Assembly: GCA_032119595.1 (NCBI GenBank)
Contig: JAUMBQ010000007.1
Span: forward strand, 242,161-306,160
Origin: JAGIBJ01 sp032119595
Lineage (GTDB): Bacteria; Actinomycetota; Thermoleophilia; Solirubrobacterales; Solirubrobacteraceae
Length of the DNA: 64,000 nt
Reading direction: 5' to 3'
Under the pieces are notes generated by a model, which saw only the letters and a program-made list of their open reading frames with translations, was not told the origin of the DNA and searched no databases. The position numbers and the translations under genes are program-made. This document shows positions 27,466 to 35,611 of this stretch, piece after piece (positions within the stretch are counted from its first letter, which is position 1; every line of letters starts with the position of its first letter).

Positions 27466-29244
27466 ATGGTCTCAGTAGTCACCGACTTCGACGGGGCTGC
27501 TGCGACGGCTGCTGACCGCCTCCTGGAAGACTCCTGGGACGGTCGCAAGCAGCGCCTGAGCACTCGCGAACTCCGCGCCGAGTTGGCGATCAGCATCGCG
27601 TTCATCGTCGCGGCGGTCGCCCTCGCGCTCCTTTCGCCGCCAGCGAACGCCTCACCGCAGCTCACGGCCGCCCTCGCGGTCGCTTTCGCAGTCGCCAGCC
27701 GGGTCGAGTTCCCGGTCGGCGCGGGACACGCCGTCCCGACGCAGCTCTTCCTCGTCCCGCTGCTCCTCCTCGGCCCGCCGGGACTCGTTCCGCTGATCGT
27801 GCTCGGCGCCCTCGCGGTTGCCGTCGTCTTCGACTGGCTCGCCAAGCGCACCAGGCTCGAGCGACTCGTCGAAACCGGCGGTGATGCGTGGCACTCGATC
27901 GGCCCCGCGTTGGTCTTCGTGATCGCCGGCCATCCCGCCCCCGATGAGGCCGCGTGGTGGCTCTACGTCGTCGCGTTCATCGCGCAGGTCACCGGAGAGA
28001 TCGCATCCGCGACGCTCCGCGAATGGCTTGCACTCGGCATTCCGCCGCAGCTGCAGCTCCGCGTACTGGGCATCGTCTGGTCGATCGACGTGCTCCTGAC
28101 GCCCGCCGCTGTGGTCGGCGCCGCCGCCACCGGTTCGCGCTCCATCCCGGCCGCGCCACTGGCGATGCTCGGCGTCGCTGCCGTGCTCGCCGTCCTCGCC
28201 CGCGACCGCAACCAGCGGATCGACCAGGCCCATGCCCGCCTGGAAGCGCTGCATCGTGAACGAAGTCGACTGCAAATCGCCGTCTACCGAATCGGCGACG
28301 CGTTCGCGTCGAAGCTCGACCTCGATGCCCTCCTGACCATCACCACCCGTGCCGCCGTCGAGGCCCTCGACGCCGATGGTGGACGTGGCAGCGCTCATCA
28401 GGGCCCGGGCCGCAAGCTCGTGCGCCGCGCCACGGTGCACGAGGATGTCGACCTCGAGCCCGCACTGCGTGCCGCCGAGGACACCGCCGTTGCCTTGGGA
28501 TCGGCCACGGTTGCGATGGTCGATGGCGTGTGGGCATTGGCCTGCCCGATCGCCGAACCAAGCAACGCGGAGGCCCACGGCATGATCGTGCTCGCTCGCC
28601 GCGCCAGCGCCTTTGCGGATGAAGAGCGTGACCTGCTCCGCCACCTGTGCGAACAGGCCGGGGTTGCCGCCGGCAACAGCCAGCGCCACGAGACGCTTCA
28701 CCGCCAGGCCCTCACCGACGAACTCACCGGCCTTGCAAACCATCGCCGTATGCAGGAGCTGCTCGCGCAAGGCGCGGAGCGGTGGGCGACGGCTGGGACG
28801 TCCCTCGCGCTCATCCTCTTCGACCTCGACAACTTCAAGAAGGTCAACGACACCCGCGGCCATCAGACCGGTGACCGCGTCCTGCGCGCCGTGTCCGACA
28901 CGCTCCGCGACTGCTGCCGCACCGGAGACGAGCCGGCCCGATACGGCGGCGAGGAACTCGCGATCGTGGTGCAGGGTGCGAGCTTTGAAGAAGTGCTCGC
29001 GCTCGCCGAGCGTGCACGCGCGGCCGTCGCTTCCCTTGAGCTGATCGACATGGAAGGCAAGGACCTGCGTGTGTCCACGTCGATCGGCGTCGCCGAGCTC
29101 GGCCCTCAGGTGCCGGATGTCGCGACGCTGATCGCCGAGTCGGATGCCGCGCTGTACCGCGCGAAGCATGCCGGCAAGAACTGCGTGCGGTTCGGTCCGG
29201 CGACGTCCGACGAGCCTTCGTCGGTCCTGCTCCACGAGCGGTAG
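27466..29244 (+). CDS. Membrane-bound diguanylate cyclase (integral membrane sensor + GAF-like + GGDEF)
   Basis: 592 residues. Residues about 40-250 hold 6-7 hydrophobic helices in a MASE-like sensor (AISIAFIVAAVALALLS, LFLVPLLLLGPPGLVPLIVLGALAVAVVF and more). Then comes a GAF-like segment (LDALLTITTRAAVEALDADGG ... EERDLLRHLCEQAGVAAGN) and a C-terminal GGDEF domain: DELTGLANHRRMQELL, FDLDNFKKVNDTRGHQTGD, ARYGGEELAIV. GGEEL is an accepted active-site variant and RTGD, five residues before it, is the inhibitory-site RxxD. It is therefore predicted to make c-di-GMP with product inhibition. No EAL domain. The signal sensed is unknown. The window thus contains c-di-GMP synthesis and, separately, a c-di-AMP riboswitch. 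Confidence 0.93.
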   Translation: MVSVVTDFDGAAATAADRLLEDSWDGRKQRLSTRELRAELAISIAFIVAAVALALLSPPANASPQLTAALAVAFAVASRVEFPVGAGHAVPTQLFLVPLLLLGPPGLVPLIVLGALAVAVVFDWLAKRTRLERLVETGGDAWHSIGPALVFVIAGHPAPDEAAWWLYVVAFIAQVTGEIASATLREWLALGIPPQLQLRVLGIVWSIDVLLTPAAVVGAAATGSRSIPAAPLAMLGVAAVLAVLARDRNQRIDQAHARLEALHRERSRLQIAVYRIGDAFASKLDLDALLTITTRAAVEALDADGGRGSAHQGPGRKLVRRATVHEDVDLEPALRAAEDTAVALGSATVAMVDGVWALACPIAEPSNAEAHGMIVLARRASAFADEERDLLRHLCEQAGVAAGNSQRHETLHRQALTDELTGLANHRRMQELLAQGAERWATAGTSLALILFDLDNFKKVNDTRGHQTGDRVLRAVSDTLRDCCRTGDEPARYGGEELAIVVQGASFEEVLALAERARAAVASLELIDMEGKDLRVSTSIGVAELGPQVPDVATLIAESDAALYRAKHAGKNCVRFGPATSDEPSSVLLHER

Positions 29245-29340
29245 TCGGCCCCGCCCCGGTGGCGCTCGAATACCGTCGGTTCGTAAAAACGTGGAGCACT
29301 TCGCCGCGAGGCGTTCTTGGCGCGCTACAGTCTGCGCCCG

Positions 29341-29787
29341 ATGAAGCGCTCCGCACTGTTCCTGCTCGTCTCTGCGGCCACCTCAGCCGGCGTCTCGCTG
29401 GCGAGTGCTGAAACGCCTACCCGGGTCGGTGTCGACCAGAAGCAGCAGGTGAGCTTCCGGGTCACCGGCGATTCGCTGCTCGTGACGCTTCGGCCGGTCG
29501 ACGGGAAGGCCAACCCGCTCGCCAAGCGGCTCTCGGGGAAGGGGGCGTCGATCGCGTGCAGCGGCAAGTCCCCGGAGAACGGCAAGGCGGCCGTCGGGTT
29601 CCAAGACTTCACGTGGCCAAAGAAGGCGACGACCTACCAGGGCACGCTGAACGCCGACGTCTCCGACGGTCTCAAGTGGTGCGTGCTGGAAGAGGCCAAG
29701 CCGCCGCGCAAGGACCTGGCGATCACGTACAAGCTGCGGGTCCCGAACCCGGCAGCGTCCACCCCGGCGGCTCCCGCCGCCGGCTGA
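29341..29787 (+). CDS. Small secreted protein of unknown function
   Basis: 148 residues from the ATG at 29341, giving a signal peptide (KRSALFLLVSAATSAGVSLASAE); an in-frame ATG eight codons earlier is less likely. The mature part is beta-rich and basic (VGVDQKQQVSFRVTGDSLLVTLRP; ASIACSGKSPENGKAAVGFQDFTWPKKATTYQGTL) with two Cys (IACSG and KWCVL) placed for one disulfide, then a Pro/Ala tail. No family recognised. Upstream, TACAGT 10 bases before the start is a plausible -10, implying a very short leader. Single gene. Confidence 0.7.
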   Translation: MKRSALFLLVSAATSAGVSLASAETPTRVGVDQKQQVSFRVTGDSLLVTLRPVDGKANPLAKRLSGKGASIACSGKSPENGKAAVGFQDFTWPKKATTYQGTLNADVSDGLKWCVLEEAKPPRKDLAITYKLRVPNPAASTPAAPAAG

Positions 29788-29871
29788 CGGACGGACGCCG
29801 GCTGACCGGCGGCGCCTGCCAGCCGGCGACAGGAGGACGGGCGACGCACGCTGGCGACGCCCGTCTCCGGT

Positions 29872-30732
29872 TTAGTCGGCGATCGAGTTCTGGTAGGCCG
29901 AGACGGCCAGCGGTGCACACACGATCGTGATCCCGGCGATCCAGAGCAGGACGTAGGCGATCGGGTGGTGCAGCGGCCATGGCGAGTCCGCGAATGGTGC
30001 GGCGCCCGGGTTGCCAAACAGTTCGCGCAGTGAGCCGGCGAGCGCGCTGATCGGGTTCCATTCCGCGATCGTGCGCAGCACGCCCGGCAGGGTGTTGGTC
30101 GGCACGAACGTCGACGCGACGAACGTCAGCGGGAAGATGGCCACAAACGCCACCCCCTGGACGGCCTCTGGGGTCGCGAGGACGCTGCCCAGCAGGATCC
30201 CGATCCAGATCATCGCGAACGTAAACAGGATCATCAGCCCGTACGCCGCGAGCACTTCCGGGACGCTGTTGTGGGTTCTCCACCCGACGATCAGCCCGGC
30301 GATCGACATCAGCACGATCGGAAGGAGGCCTTTGAGGAGGTTCGCGAAGGCGTGCCCGGCAAGAACCGAGCCCTTGGCGATCGGAAGGGACCGGAAGCGA
30401 TCGACCGCGCCGTTCTTTCGGTCGCTCGCAAGGGCCATGGCGACACCGAAGACGCCGAACGCCATCGTCTGCGCGAAGATTCCGCCCATCAGAAACTCGT
30501 GGTAGGCGTTGGGATCCGGCGGGCTCCCGTCCGGGTTCGGCACCTGGATCGCGCCGCCGAACACGTATGCAAAGAGCAGCACGAACATGATCGGCTGGAT
30601 GGTCGCGTCAGCGAGCGCTTCGGGCTGGCGCTTCATGTGTTTGAGCCCGCGCCGAGCGATGACCCACGTGTCGTGGAAGAACCGCGGACCTGCGTCCAGG
30701 CCGGGCAGATCGGGGCTGGGGGCGACGCTCAT
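29872..30732 (-). CDS. ABC-2 type exporter permease (DrrB-like)
   Basis: 286 residues with six hydrophobic segments in the ABC-2 pattern (QPIMFVLLFAYVFGGAI near the N-terminus, MAFGVFGVAMALASDRKNGAVDRFRSLPI in the family-typical loop, then the C-terminal helices ending AGITIVCAPLAVSAY). The ERFRS-like loop after helix 2 and the NPISAL/LRELFGNP motif near the end are hallmarks of DrrB/daunorubicin-type permeases. Its start overlaps the stop of the ATPase gene by 4 bp, so the two are translated together. It exports a lipophilic compound by analogy; the actual substrate is not evident. Confidence 0.92.
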   Translation of the reverse strand: MSVAPSPDLPGLDAGPRFFHDTWVIARRGLKHMKRQPEALADATIQPIMFVLLFAYVFGGAIQVPNPDGSPPDPNAYHEFLMGGIFAQTMAFGVFGVAMALASDRKNGAVDRFRSLPIAKGSVLAGHAFANLLKGLLPIVLMSIAGLIVGWRTHNSVPEVLAAYGLMILFTFAMIWIGILLGSVLATPEAVQGVAFVAIFPLTFVASTFVPTNTLPGVLRTIAEWNPISALAGSLRELFGNPGAAPFADSPWPLHHPIAYVLLWIAGITIVCAPLAVSAYQNSIAD

Positions 30733-31730
30733 CGTGCGGCCTTCTGGAGCGGTTTGGCAGTGTCTTCGGTGGGTTCCTCGGTCGCGGGCGCGCCCGTGAG
30801 GGTGAGGAACACCTCGTCGAGCGTCGGCTGACGCATGCCGAGGTCGTCGACCTCGATGCCGGCGTCGGCCAGGGCCACTGAGACGGCAGCGAGCGCGGCG
30901 ACGCCGGCGCTCGTCGGGACCGTCGCGGTCCGCGCCTGGACGTCGACCTGCGGCTCGCTGCCGCTGCCACGCTGCAAGATCGCGACGGCGTGGTCGAGCC
31001 GCGCCGGGTCACGCACGACGAGCTGGAGCTGGTCGCCGCCGACCTTGCGCTTGAGCTCGCGGGAGTCGCCCTGCGCGATGATGCGGCCGTGATCGATGAC
31101 GACGATGTCGTCGGCGAGGCGTTCGGCCTCTTCGAGGTACTGCGTGGTCAGCATGAGCGTGGTGCCGCGGCCGACGAGGCCGTCGAGCACCTCCCAGAGC
31201 TCGTTGCGGGCGCGCGGGTCCAGGCCGGTCGTCGGCTCGTCGAGGAACAGGACCGGCGGACGAGCGACCAGCGTCGCAGCGAGATCCAGGCGGCGACGCA
31301 TGCCCCCGGAGTAGTCGGAGGCGAGCCGATCGGCGGAGTCGGTGAGCGAGAAATCGCTCAGGAGCTGATCCGCGCGCTTCTTGGCCGCCTTACGGCCGAG
31401 GTGGTGGAGTTCGCCGATCATCACGAGGTTTTCCCGTCCGGTCAGCAGGGCATCGACCGTGGCGTCCTGCGCCGCCAGCCCGAGGCTGCGGCGCACCTTG
31501 ACTGCGTCGGTCGCGATGTCGAACCCCGCGACGCGTGCCCGACCGCCGTCGGGCTTCGTGAGCGTGGTCAGGATCCGCACCGCGGTGGTTTTCCCCGCGC
31601 CGTTGGGGCCGAGCACGGCGGTGACGGTGCCGGCGGGAACCGCGAAGTCGACCCCGTTCAGCGCGGTCTTCGTTCCAAACCGCTTGATCAGGCCGGTGGC
31701 CTCGATCGCATTCGTTGAGGGTGCGTTCAT
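30729..31730 (-). CDS. ABC exporter ATP-binding protein (DrrA-like)
   Basis: 333 residues. Walker A GPNGAGKTTAVRIL, Q-loop AAQDATVDALLTGRENL, signature DYSGGMRRRLDLAATLV, Walker B PPVLFLDEPTTGLDPRAR, then the H-loop region LMLTTQYLEEAERLADDI. The extra C-terminal roughly 90 residues (SGVAALAAVSVALADAGIEVDDLGMRQPTLDEVFLTLTG) are characteristic of DrrA. It powers the permease encoded directly downstream. A TetR regulator diverges from the operon, the common arrangement for drug-inducible exporters. Confidence 0.95.
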   Translation of the reverse strand: MNAPSTNAIEATGLIKRFGTKTALNGVDFAVPAGTVTAVLGPNGAGKTTAVRILTTLTKPDGGRARVAGFDIATDAVKVRRSLGLAAQDATVDALLTGRENLVMIGELHHLGRKAAKKRADQLLSDFSLTDSADRLASDYSGGMRRRLDLAATLVARPPVLFLDEPTTGLDPRARNELWEVLDGLVGRGTTLMLTTQYLEEAERLADDIVVIDHGRIIAQGDSRELKRKVGGDQLQLVVRDPARLDHAVAILQRGSGSEPQVDVQARTATVPTSAGVAALAAVSVALADAGIEVDDLGMRQPTLDEVFLTLTGAPATEEPTEDTAKPLQKAAR

Positions 31731-31759
31731 CCCCTCACCCTCTCACGCCCCGAATATCA

Positions 31760-31774
31760 TTGCAACCCTTGTAA
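31760..31774. promoter_or_regulatory. Operator candidate between the exporter operon and the TetR gene
   Basis: TTGCAA-CCC-TTGTAA, an imperfect palindrome (TnCAA-GGG-TTGnA on the other strand) in the 82-bp divergent region. It would cover the promoter of the drrAB-like operon. TetR binding here is an inference from position. Confidence 0.45.
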
Positions 31775-31812
31775 ATTTCGTGTGACAGCACGTTTCGGGT
31801 ACGCTGGGTTCC

Positions 31813-32535
31813 ATGCGTCCTGGACACCGTTCGCTCGAGCCTGTGACCGAGCCCCTCAGCGAGCCGACGCCCAACCGAAGCGGTTTGCGGGAGCGAAAAA
31901 AGGCCGCGATGCGCCTTCGCATCTCTGATTTGGCGACGGGAATGTTCCTTGAGCGAGGGTTCGACGAGGTGACGGTCGCCGAGGTCGCGGAGGCGGCCAA
32001 CGTGTCGGTGAAGACGGTCTTCAACTACTTCGGCTCGAAGGAGGACCTGCTGTTCGACCGGGAGCCCGAATGGCTCGCGTCGATCGACCAGCTGGCGTCG
32101 ATGCGAGCCCCGGGTCGCGGGCTGATTCGGGTGCTTCAGGCCGACCTCGCGGTTCGCTGGCCGGCCCTCGAGTTCGGCCGGTGGGACGCGCTCACGCCAG
32201 AGACGCTGGATGGTCGACGTCGGTTCTTCCAGCTCATCGCGAACCATTCGGGCTTGCAGGCTCGGCTCCGCCAGATGGGCGAGCGGATTGGCGAACGCAT
32301 CGCTGCGGTCGTCGCTACCGACTTCGACGAGGGTGACTCGATCGAGGCCTCCACGGCTGGGGCCCTCGTGCATACGGCGTATTCGATGCCCGGGCGGGAG
32401 CTGACCCGTCAGTTGCTCCAAGGCGCTCCGGCAGCCGTCATCGTCGAGCGCTCCAAAGCCATCGGATTCCACGCGTTGGGACTGCTTGAGCAGGCGTACA
32501 CGGGGACCCGGTTGGTCGAGGGCCCTCCCGACTGA
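31813..32535 (+). CDS. TetR-family transcriptional regulator
   Basis: 240 residues. N-terminal helix-turn-helix at about residues 30-75: RLRISDLATGMFLERGFDEVTVAEVAEAANVSVKTVFNYFGSKEDLLFDRE (in order), the standard TetR DNA-binding domain with its F.NYF.SKE recognition helix. The C-terminal ligand domain is not specific (FFQLIANHSGLQARLRQMGERI). It faces the ABC exporter genes across 82 bp, so it probably represses that operon until a ligand binds. A longer N-terminal tail (first 25 residues) precedes the domain, and a downstream start at MRLR is possible but less likely. Confidence 0.92.
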   Translation: MRPGHRSLEPVTEPLSEPTPNRSGLRERKKAAMRLRISDLATGMFLERGFDEVTVAEVAEAANVSVKTVFNYFGSKEDLLFDREPEWLASIDQLASMRAPGRGLIRVLQADLAVRWPALEFGRWDALTPETLDGRRRFFQLIANHSGLQARLRQMGERIGERIAAVVATDFDEGDSIEASTAGALVHTAYSMPGRELTRQLLQGAPAAVIVERSKAIGFHALGLLEQAYTGTRLVEGPPD

Positions 32536-32550
32536 GTCCCAGCCCCCGGC

Positions 32551-32637
32551 GCTCGGCGTTGAACCAAGACCAGTGAAGCTCGGCGTTGAGCCAAGACCAG
32601 TGATGCTCGGTGCTGAACCAAGACCAGTGATGCTCGG
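32551..32637. repeat. 27-bp tandem repeat, just over three copies
   Basis: Units at 32551-32577, 32578-32604 and 32605-32631, plus the first six bases of a fourth. Consensus GCTCGGCGTTGAACC + AAGACCAGTGAT, with 1-3 differences per unit. It lies in the short gap between the TetR stop and the end of the TadE-like gene. There are no spacers, so this is a minisatellite, not a CRISPR array. Confidence 0.92.
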
Positions 32638-32645
32638 CCCCGGGC

Positions 32646-34007
32646 TCATGCGGCGGCCGCAGCGACGCAGTCGGTGCGCTGCTCCCACTCCCCACCAGCT
32701 GGCCGTGATCGCTGCTCGACGAGTTCCTCCACCGAACTCTGGCTGCCGAACCCGAGCCCGAGCGCGTGGCCGCCGAGCGCGGCCTGGCCGCCGTGAAGGT
32801 GCTCGGTCCGCTTTGTCTTGAAGGTCCGGACGTCGATCGCAGCACCCTCGCGTGCGGCGCGCCCGAGCCCGGCGATCGCGGTCGCACTCCCCGGGTCGGC
32901 CTTCCACACCTCGAAGGCCGCCCGTACGCCTGGATCCGCCGGATCCAGACGGGCTCGGATCTCGCGCCGCGTGCCGGCCGTGCCGAGGGCACCGACGACC
33001 TCAATGCCGAGCAACGTCGGCCCGGGACCGAAGCGCATCGCGAGCGACCCCCCACTGATCACCTCCCCCTCGTACTTCTGCGCCAGCGGATTCTTGATCG
33101 TCAGTGAGTCTCTCGGCGATCGAGCGGGGCCCGGACCATCTTGCGCCCCGCGCGGGGACTTGGTCAAATCGACTCCCGGAGGCCCACCAGCCTTCGACCC
33201 TCGCCCTCCAGCTGCGGCACCCCGGCCACCGACGGGCACGGCGATCTCGCTCATGGCCTCGAAAAACGCGCCGGCACGGGCGTCCATCTGGACATATGCC
33301 GTGATCTCTTCGGCGTGGGCCGCGATCCGCACCCCGATTTCTCCGTGGTCGCGGTACGTGGCTCCGCCCACGAGCACGGGTCCGAGCCCGAACCGGCTAA
33401 GGGCGTCAACGGCCCCGTCGCCCGCCAGCACGTACGAGCTGACCGAAGGATCCGTCTTCGCGAGTCCCGCCAAGTCTGCCGCACCGGCGACGACCGACCG
33501 GACGGCCGGCAGCTGCTGTCGCCGCAACCGCTCGACAAGCGCCCTCGCCTCCTGCGGAGTGGCGGCCTCGTACGTGCGGCCGGCTCGCTGACCGAGGACC
33601 AACATCGCCTCCCCACTGAGCGACGATGCCCCATACCCTCGCTCGGCCGCAATCCCGACGCCGCTCTGCGTTCCCTCCATCAGCGACATCACGTAGGTGC
33701 CATCGCTGCGACGTTCGATCGCGAGCACGGTGTCGTGGCCGAGGCGCAGGTAGGACACGGCGAAGCGCTGCACCTTCGTCTTGACGGTTCGCAGGGTCGG
33801 ACAGGGCTCTCGCTCCGCGGACGTGCACGACTGGCCCGAGACCACGCACAACGCATGCTCAAACCCGCCCCGCACGCTGTTGCGAAAGGCGGGGCTGGCA
33901 CCAGCCGTGACGGCGGTCGCGATGACCAAGAACGCGGCGATCAGCGCCACCAGACCGACGTGCTCGACCGAGGCCTGGCCGTCGTCGCTGCGCAAGGGAG
34001 AGTCCAT
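32646..34007 (-). CDS. Large protein with TadE/Flp-like N-terminal membrane segment
   Basis: 453 residues. The N-terminus, DDGQASVEHVGLVALIAAFLVIATAVTAG, has the G-Q-x-S-x-E prepilin-like start and hydrophobic helix of TadE/Flp-type pseudopilins, with a potential processing site near the Gly. What follows is not a pilin: about 400 residues with a conserved-looking region (TVKTKVQRFAVSYLRLGHDTVLAIER; VSSYVLAGDGAVDALSRFGLGPVLVGGATYRDHGEIGVRI) and a Gly/Pro-rich stretch at about 270-310. Two Cys (CVVSGQSC) sit just outside the helix. Function unknown; no tad secretion genes are near. The downstream spacer holds the 27-bp repeats. Confidence 0.7.
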   Translation of the reverse strand: MDSPLRSDDGQASVEHVGLVALIAAFLVIATAVTAGASPAFRNSVRGGFEHALCVVSGQSCTSAEREPCPTLRTVKTKVQRFAVSYLRLGHDTVLAIERRSDGTYVMSLMEGTQSGVGIAAERGYGASSLSGEAMLVLGQRAGRTYEAATPQEARALVERLRRQQLPAVRSVVAGAADLAGLAKTDPSVSSYVLAGDGAVDALSRFGLGPVLVGGATYRDHGEIGVRIAAHAEEITAYVQMDARAGAFFEAMSEIAVPVGGRGAAAGGRGSKAGGPPGVDLTKSPRGAQDGPGPARSPRDSLTIKNPLAQKYEGEVISGGSLAMRFGPGPTLLGIEVVGALGTAGTRREIRARLDPADPGVRAAFEVWKADPGSATAIAGLGRAAREGAAIDVRTFKTKRTEHLHGGQAALGGHALGLGFGSQSSVEELVEQRSRPAGGEWEQRTDCVAAAAA

Positions 34008-34085
34008 GCCCCGGACCCTGCCGAGGAAACACCCACAGATCTGCGTCGATTTGCTCCAACTTCACGGCGCGTACCCGTCGGACCT

Positions 34086-34343
34086 TCAGCTCATCGAGGC
34101 TTGGCGAAACCACGCGTTGGTGCGCAGGTCGCGAAAGAGCACGAGGTTCTGCCCGCTGCGCGTGACGACCTCCCAGTAGCGCCGACGCACCGGCGCTGGA
34201 GCCCACCAGCGATCTTCCACCAGCCAGCTCTCGCGCACGGCCTCCACGACGGCGCCATCGACCATCCGCGGATACCCGCTGCGCTCAGCCTCCACTCGCG
34301 CCGGCACCGGGGTGCCGAGCCGTCTGGGCGCCGTGCGACTCAT
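34086..34343 (-). CDS. Small protein translated with ImuB (DUF6504-like)
   Basis: 85 residues, starting in the last codons of imuB (4-bp overlap), so the two are translationally coupled and SOS induced. The sequence (VVEAVRESWLVEDRWWAPAPVRRRYWEVVTRSGQNLVLFRDLRTNAWFRQ) matches the short proteins that follow imuB in many actinobacteria and are annotated, from memory, as DUF6504. In this family the roles are undefined; involvement in the mutasome is inferred from synteny. The basic, aromatic-rich centre may bind nucleic acid or protein. Confidence 0.8.
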   Translation of the reverse strand: MSRTAPRRLGTPVPARVEAERSGYPRMVDGAVVEAVRESWLVEDRWWAPAPVRRRYWEVVTRSGQNLVLFRDLRTNAWFRQASMS

Positions 34344-35515
34344 GGCTCACGCGGCGCGAGGGCCATCCTGCGCTCGGGCAGGCGCGACGCGGGATCGACC
34401 TCAACGACGCGCAGCAGCGCATCTTCGCCCGATCCCGCGCTCACCTGACGCAGCCCCTCCCGAAGCCGCGCCCTCCTGCGCTCCTCATCGTCCTCCAAGA
34501 GCGGAAGCGCCTGCGAAGGCGGCCCGCCGAAGGAGTCCGCCAACACGCCCAGCGACTGCGCTGGCGCGCTGAGCTGCGCAAGATGTGGGGCGAGGGCAAG
34601 ATGGAGCCGCTCACGATCGGCCGTGGCCTCGCGCAGCACGACACGCGTCCGCCAGGTCCCGCCCTCGACGAGCACCGCCTCGAGCACCATCGTCCGCAGG
34701 GTGCGGCCCTGCCGCTCCGGTCGCGCCAGCAGGCGGTCGAGCAGCATCCCCAGGACCCGATCCAGCAGCTCGCCCGACAGCGACTCGGGCAGATCGAAGC
34801 GCTCGACCAGATCGCTGCCCGCAACGCGCGGCACGACCCGTGCGTCCAGCCCGCTTGCCAAATCGTGAGCCAAGATTCCGCTCGCGCCGAATCGCTCCCC
34901 CAGCGGCCCCCGCCCGATCCGTACGAGATCGCCAAGCGTCAAGAGCCCGAAGCGCCGCAACGGCACCGGCAGCCGCGCGGTCCGCTCGCGGCACGCCAAC
35001 AACTCGACCGGCAGCGGCGACAGCTCGCTCGCTCCGAGCACCTGGCTCGCGCGCCGTGGACCGGCCCGGCGAGCGGCAGCCTGCGCACAGAACCGCACGG
35101 GCCCGAGCCCGATGCGGAGCCCCGGCCACCCCACCGCGCGGCGCACCGCCGCAATGACGCCGTCGAGCCCGCGATACATCCGCCGCAGCCCAGCCACATC
35201 GAAACACGCCTCTCCCGGGGCGAGCGGCTCCGGCGCCGCGCCGATGCCCTCGAGCGCAACCAGCAGTGCCTCCCAGCTTCGGTCGACCGCGACGGGATCA
35301 GGCGGTACGAGTACGAGCTGCGGACTGCGCGCGAGGGCTTCGGCGAGTGAGATGCCAGGCTGGACGCCCTGTGCCTCGGCGGCGGGCGAGCACGCCCCCA
35401 CCCGGTCGGGACCACCGGGCTCGGGGGCAAGCGCGACCGGAGCTCGCAACAGCGTGCGGCGGTCCCCCACTGCAACGACGAGTTCTAGCCTCGACATCAG
35501 AACGTCCATCACCAT
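34340..35515 (-). CDS. imuB: ImuB-like Y-family polymerase homologue (SOS mutasome)
   Basis: 391 residues from the ATG at 35515; ATGs at 35509 and 35497 are alternatives. A Y-family fold: VVAVGDRRTLLRAPVALAPEPGG replaces the catalytic loop, GVQPGISLAEALARSPQLVLVPPDP, WPGLRIGLGPVRFCAQAAARRAGP, and the helix-hairpin segment LPVPLRRFGLLTLGDLVRIGRGPLGERFG. The acidic triad of active Y polymerases is not intact in the N-terminal part, as expected for ImuB, which acts as the beta-clamp adaptor for DnaE2. An SOS box overlaps the start region. The imuA' gene usually present is not in this window. Confidence 0.9.
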   Translation of the reverse strand: MVMDVLMSRLELVVAVGDRRTLLRAPVALAPEPGGPDRVGACSPAAEAQGVQPGISLAEALARSPQLVLVPPDPVAVDRSWEALLVALEGIGAAPEPLAPGEACFDVAGLRRMYRGLDGVIAAVRRAVGWPGLRIGLGPVRFCAQAAARRAGPRRASQVLGASELSPLPVELLACRERTARLPVPLRRFGLLTLGDLVRIGRGPLGERFGASGILAHDLASGLDARVVPRVAGSDLVERFDLPESLSGELLDRVLGMLLDRLLARPERQGRTLRTMVLEAVLVEGGTWRTRVVLREATADRERLHLALAPHLAQLSAPAQSLGVLADSFGGPPSQALPLLEDDEERRRARLREGLRQVSAGSGEDALLRVVEVDPASRLPERRMALAPREP

Positions 35516-35518
35516 GAC

Positions 35519-35532
35519 CGAACATACGTTCG
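35519..35532. promoter_or_regulatory. SOS (LexA) box of imuB
   Basis: CGAACATACGTTCG, GAAC-N4-GTTC palindrome with one mismatch to the dnaE2 box in the centre. It lies three bases from the first possible imuB start codon (35515), the same layout as at dnaE2. Confidence 0.92.
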
Positions 35533-35611
35533 CATCCTCGGCGGCGGAATGCAAGACGACGTGCAAAGCGCCTACACGACCGAGCAAACACTGTGCCCGC
35601 ACCCCCAAGCA

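Noticed and set aside
32551..32637. CRISPR-like array
   Set aside because: Units are contiguous with no spacers and only about three copies; no cas genes. A minisatellite.
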